A stretch of 64,000 nucleotides of DNA, from contig CAINUN010000085.1 of the NCBI GenBank assembly GCA_903853805.1, forward strand, positions 151,624 to 215,623, in the 5' to 3' direction. Source of the DNA: an uncultured Bacteroidota bacterium. Its GTDB lineage: Bacteria; Bacteroidota; Bacteroidia; Chitinophagales; Chitinophagaceae. Each line of letters starts with the position of its first letter. Position 1 is the stretch's first letter. Positions 63,043-64,000 of this stretch are shown here, one piece after another. Position numbers and translations under genes: made by a program. The notes under the pieces are model-generated. The model was not told where the DNA came from, searched no databases, and saw only the letters and a list, made by a program, of their open reading frames with translations.

Positions 63043-63528
63043 ATGCCTATTAATCAAATGAACAGTACGTTCACCGCACCACAAGCAACAGCAATTAGTG
63101 GCGCATTTACCACCATCACTACCAATTTTCCTTTTGCTGTCAATGTAAACAAAGAGGAAGGCAAAAAACTAAAATCTATCGACAATGCACGCTATCCTTA
63201 TGTGCAGCGCACGATGGATATTCATATTGTCAATTTTCCAACGCTTGTTAGCGGTTTTGCGGGCACAGCGGCTGAAGGTCAAAGCGACTGGACGCTCATT
63301 AAGCAGCTCGACCCTATGATTGCAAGCGTTGAAATATTGCATGAAAAATTGGTGGACACTCGTCGTGTAGCAGCACACGAATTGTATAATTTTTTATTGG
63401 GGGTGTATGACATGGCAAAAATGGCTGCCAAAAACAATGTGCCAGGTATGGATGTAGTGGTGGCCGATTTGGCAGAGTTGTTTGCTGGAATGGGTCCTCA
63501 AGCCGATGTTCCTAACGACCCTGCTTAA
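63043..63528 (+). CDS. Small helical protein of unknown function upstream of array C (C1)
   Basis: A 161-residue soluble protein. After a low-complexity start (MPINQMNSTFTAPQATAISG) come predicted helices: NVNKEEGKKLKSIDNARYPY, an extended DIHIVNFPTLVSGFAG segment, and helix-rich LDPMIASVEILHEKLVDTRR with AAHELYNFLLGVYDMAKMAA, ending PGMDVVVADLAELFAGMG. The pattern YxxxKxAAKxxVPGxDxxxxDL recalls a widespread family of hypothetical proteins (about 150-170 residues) in Bacteroidota and other phyla, from memory. No catalytic or membrane feature. It has its own promoter, a possible palindromic operator and a terminator. Role unknown. Confidence 0.75.
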   Translation: MPINQMNSTFTAPQATAISGAFTTITTNFPFAVNVNKEEGKKLKSIDNARYPYVQRTMDIHIVNFPTLVSGFAGTAAEGQSDWTLIKQLDPMIASVEILHEKLVDTRRVAAHELYNFLLGVYDMAKMAAKNNVPGMDVVVADLAELFAGMGPQADVPNDPA

Positions 63529-63548
63529 TTATTAAATATTATTATTAG

Positions 63549-63575
63549 CTCCTGTCGTTTGGCAGGAGTTTTTTT
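63549..63575 (+). terminator. Intrinsic terminator of small gene C1
   Basis: CTCCTG, loop of 8, CAGGAG followed by seven T. It ends 6 nt before array C begins, so array C is not normally in the C1 transcript. Confidence 0.9.
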
Positions 63576-63581
63576 AGTCCT

Positions 63582-63833
63582 ATTAAGATGTCTTTTAGAA
63601 GTCATGAGTGGAAATTTAGTAGTCATGAATCTACCTTACTATGTCATTAATTTACCTTTTAAAATCATGAATCTACCTTACTATATCATTAATCTACCTT
63701 TTAAAATCATTAATTTACCTTTTGAAATCATGAATCTACCTTATTAAATCATTAATCTACCTTTTGAAATCATTAGTTTACATTACAAGAACATTAGTGT
63801 ATCTTTATAAGTAGTAAGTTGTATTTTTGAAGT
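63582..63833 (+). repeat. Repeat array C: about 12 units of a 21-nt degenerate repeat
   Basis: Units start at 63582, 63603, 63624, 63645, 63666, 63687, 63708, 63729, 63750, 63771, 63792 and 63813 with no indel. The + strand consensus is about CATKAATCTACCTTTTnAAA plus one base, with two alternating subtypes (CATGAATCTACCTTACTAT and CATTAATCTACCTTTTGAAA). The central units (63624-63770) are the most alike; outer units diverge. The phase matches array A (C-T-T-G-A-G-T-G versus C-A-T-T-A-G-T-G). The final unit holds a TATTTTTG -7-like octamer (63822-63829). One frame reads MNLPYY/INLPFK heptads, not a credible protein. Confidence 0.95.
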
Positions 63834-63850
63834 AAACAACAGAGAAACAC

Positions 63851-64000
63851 ATGGAAATAAAGACCGCAGAAGAATTTCGCAAGATGAAACTGCACGGAAA
63901 AGGCAGCAGTTCGCCGGTATATAATGCCATAATGGGCTTGCAAATTGACCAAGCACTAGAAATTAAAAAAACCGAATGGAAACACAGCTACCCGCCTACC
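63851..64000 (+). CDS. N-terminal part of a small unknown protein downstream of array C (C2)
   Basis: Fifty codons from an ATG at 63851 to the window edge, where the gene continues. The sequence begins MEIKTAEEFRKMKLHGKGSS and includes SPVYNAIMGLQIDQALEIKK followed by TEWKHSYPPT. I recall short hypothetical proteins with a G-S-x-x-Y-N-A-I core followed by x-W-x-x-x-Y-x-P, but no function. It lies 17 nt after array C. A TATTTTTG element inside the last repeat unit, 21 nt upstream, is a plausible -7 element, so the array may lie upstream of its promoter. The C-terminus is not visible. Confidence 0.7.
   Translation, partial: MEIKTAEEFRKMKLHGKGSSSPVYNAIMGLQIDQALEIKKTEWKHSYPPT

Noticed and set aside
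63559..63747. Open frame across array C (NLPYY/NLPFK heptads)
   Set aside because: Repeat-derived; starts inside the C1 terminator and stops within the array.
36073..63833. CRISPR arrays
   Set aside because: Units are contiguous 21-mers with no distinct repeat and spacer segments of 25-40 nt, they vary along the array, and there are no cas genes in the window.
1..64000. tRNA or rRNA genes
   Set aside because: Reading the intergenic regions gave no cloverleaf with a TTCRANN T-loop or rRNA segment; very short gaps leave little space for them.

Overview
This window is a chromosomal piece of an AT-rich member of the Bacteroidota, probably from the Chitinophagales/Sphingobacteriales side. The evidence is a 2,521-residue SprA, several secreted proteins with type IX secretion (T9SS) C-terminal sorting domains, a bacterial geranylgeranylglyceryl phosphate synthase, a TPP-riboswitch-controlled TonB receptor, promoters of the Bacteroidota TAnnTTTG type, and starts without Shine-Dalgarno sequences. 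The genus cannot be named from the sequence. No tRNA, rRNA, CRISPR array, insertion sequence or prophage was seen.

Layout. 0-2.5 kb: 5' end of ahcY, a PaaY-like hexapeptide protein, then rpmH-rnpA-yidD and GGGP synthase. 2.6-9.2 kb: a tetR-tolC-MFP-RND efflux operon. 9.2-14.3 kb: ychF, a PlsC-like acyltransferase, a small cytochrome-b-like membrane protein, an LTA-synthase-like sulfatase-fold enzyme and a DinB protein. 14.4-19.9 kb: SPFH protein, four-subunit 2-oxoacid:ferredoxin oxidoreductase, CWC mini-protein, crotonase, GNAT. 20-25.2 kb: purH, comEC-like, moxR, a small unknown. 25.6-32 kb: two tandem paralogous T9SS cargo proteins and the thiamine-regulated TonB receptor. 32-35.6 kb: FkbM methyltransferase, LpxH-like, SixA-like, and a sugar-kinase-like/RapZ fusion. 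35.7-38.5 kb: a small protein with repeat array A, and a PKD-type T9SS cargo protein. 38.5-50.8 kb: sprA, ruvA, DUF6089-like barrel, crotonase, B12-binding protein, glnS. 50.8-52.2 kb: an accessory islet (HNH protein, palindrome, repeat array B, small protein). 52.3-61.7 kb: glyS, NTF2-like, LRR, T9SS cargo, CtpA-type protease, RluB, and an ECF sigma/putative anti-sigma/OMP operon. 61.7-64 kb: receiver protein, rnhB, a small unknown protein, repeat array C and the start of another small gene.

The main unexplained signal is three intergenic arrays (A 36073-36324, B 51565-51735, C 63582-63833) built from degenerate units with an exact 21-nt period. They share a phase-matched core, roughly TGAATnnTCnTTTA, read on the + strand in A and C and on the - strand in B. 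Each lies directly upstream of a small gene of unknown function. The genes next to A and B encode related proteins with a C-terminal YGxDSxE...KSExKKP signature, and both arrays have the same orientation relative to their gene. Array B runs into a strong intrinsic terminator before its gene. The last unit of array C contains a -7-like promoter element. This looks like one repeat/gene module present three times in 64 kb. Its function cannot be read from the sequence.

Other points of note: rnpA has a complete N-terminal coding region but no ATG/GTG/TTG before it (probable ATT start); the kinase/RapZ-C fusion; the tandem Omp28-like T9SS paralogs; and several short palindromic or heptameric intergenic repeats.
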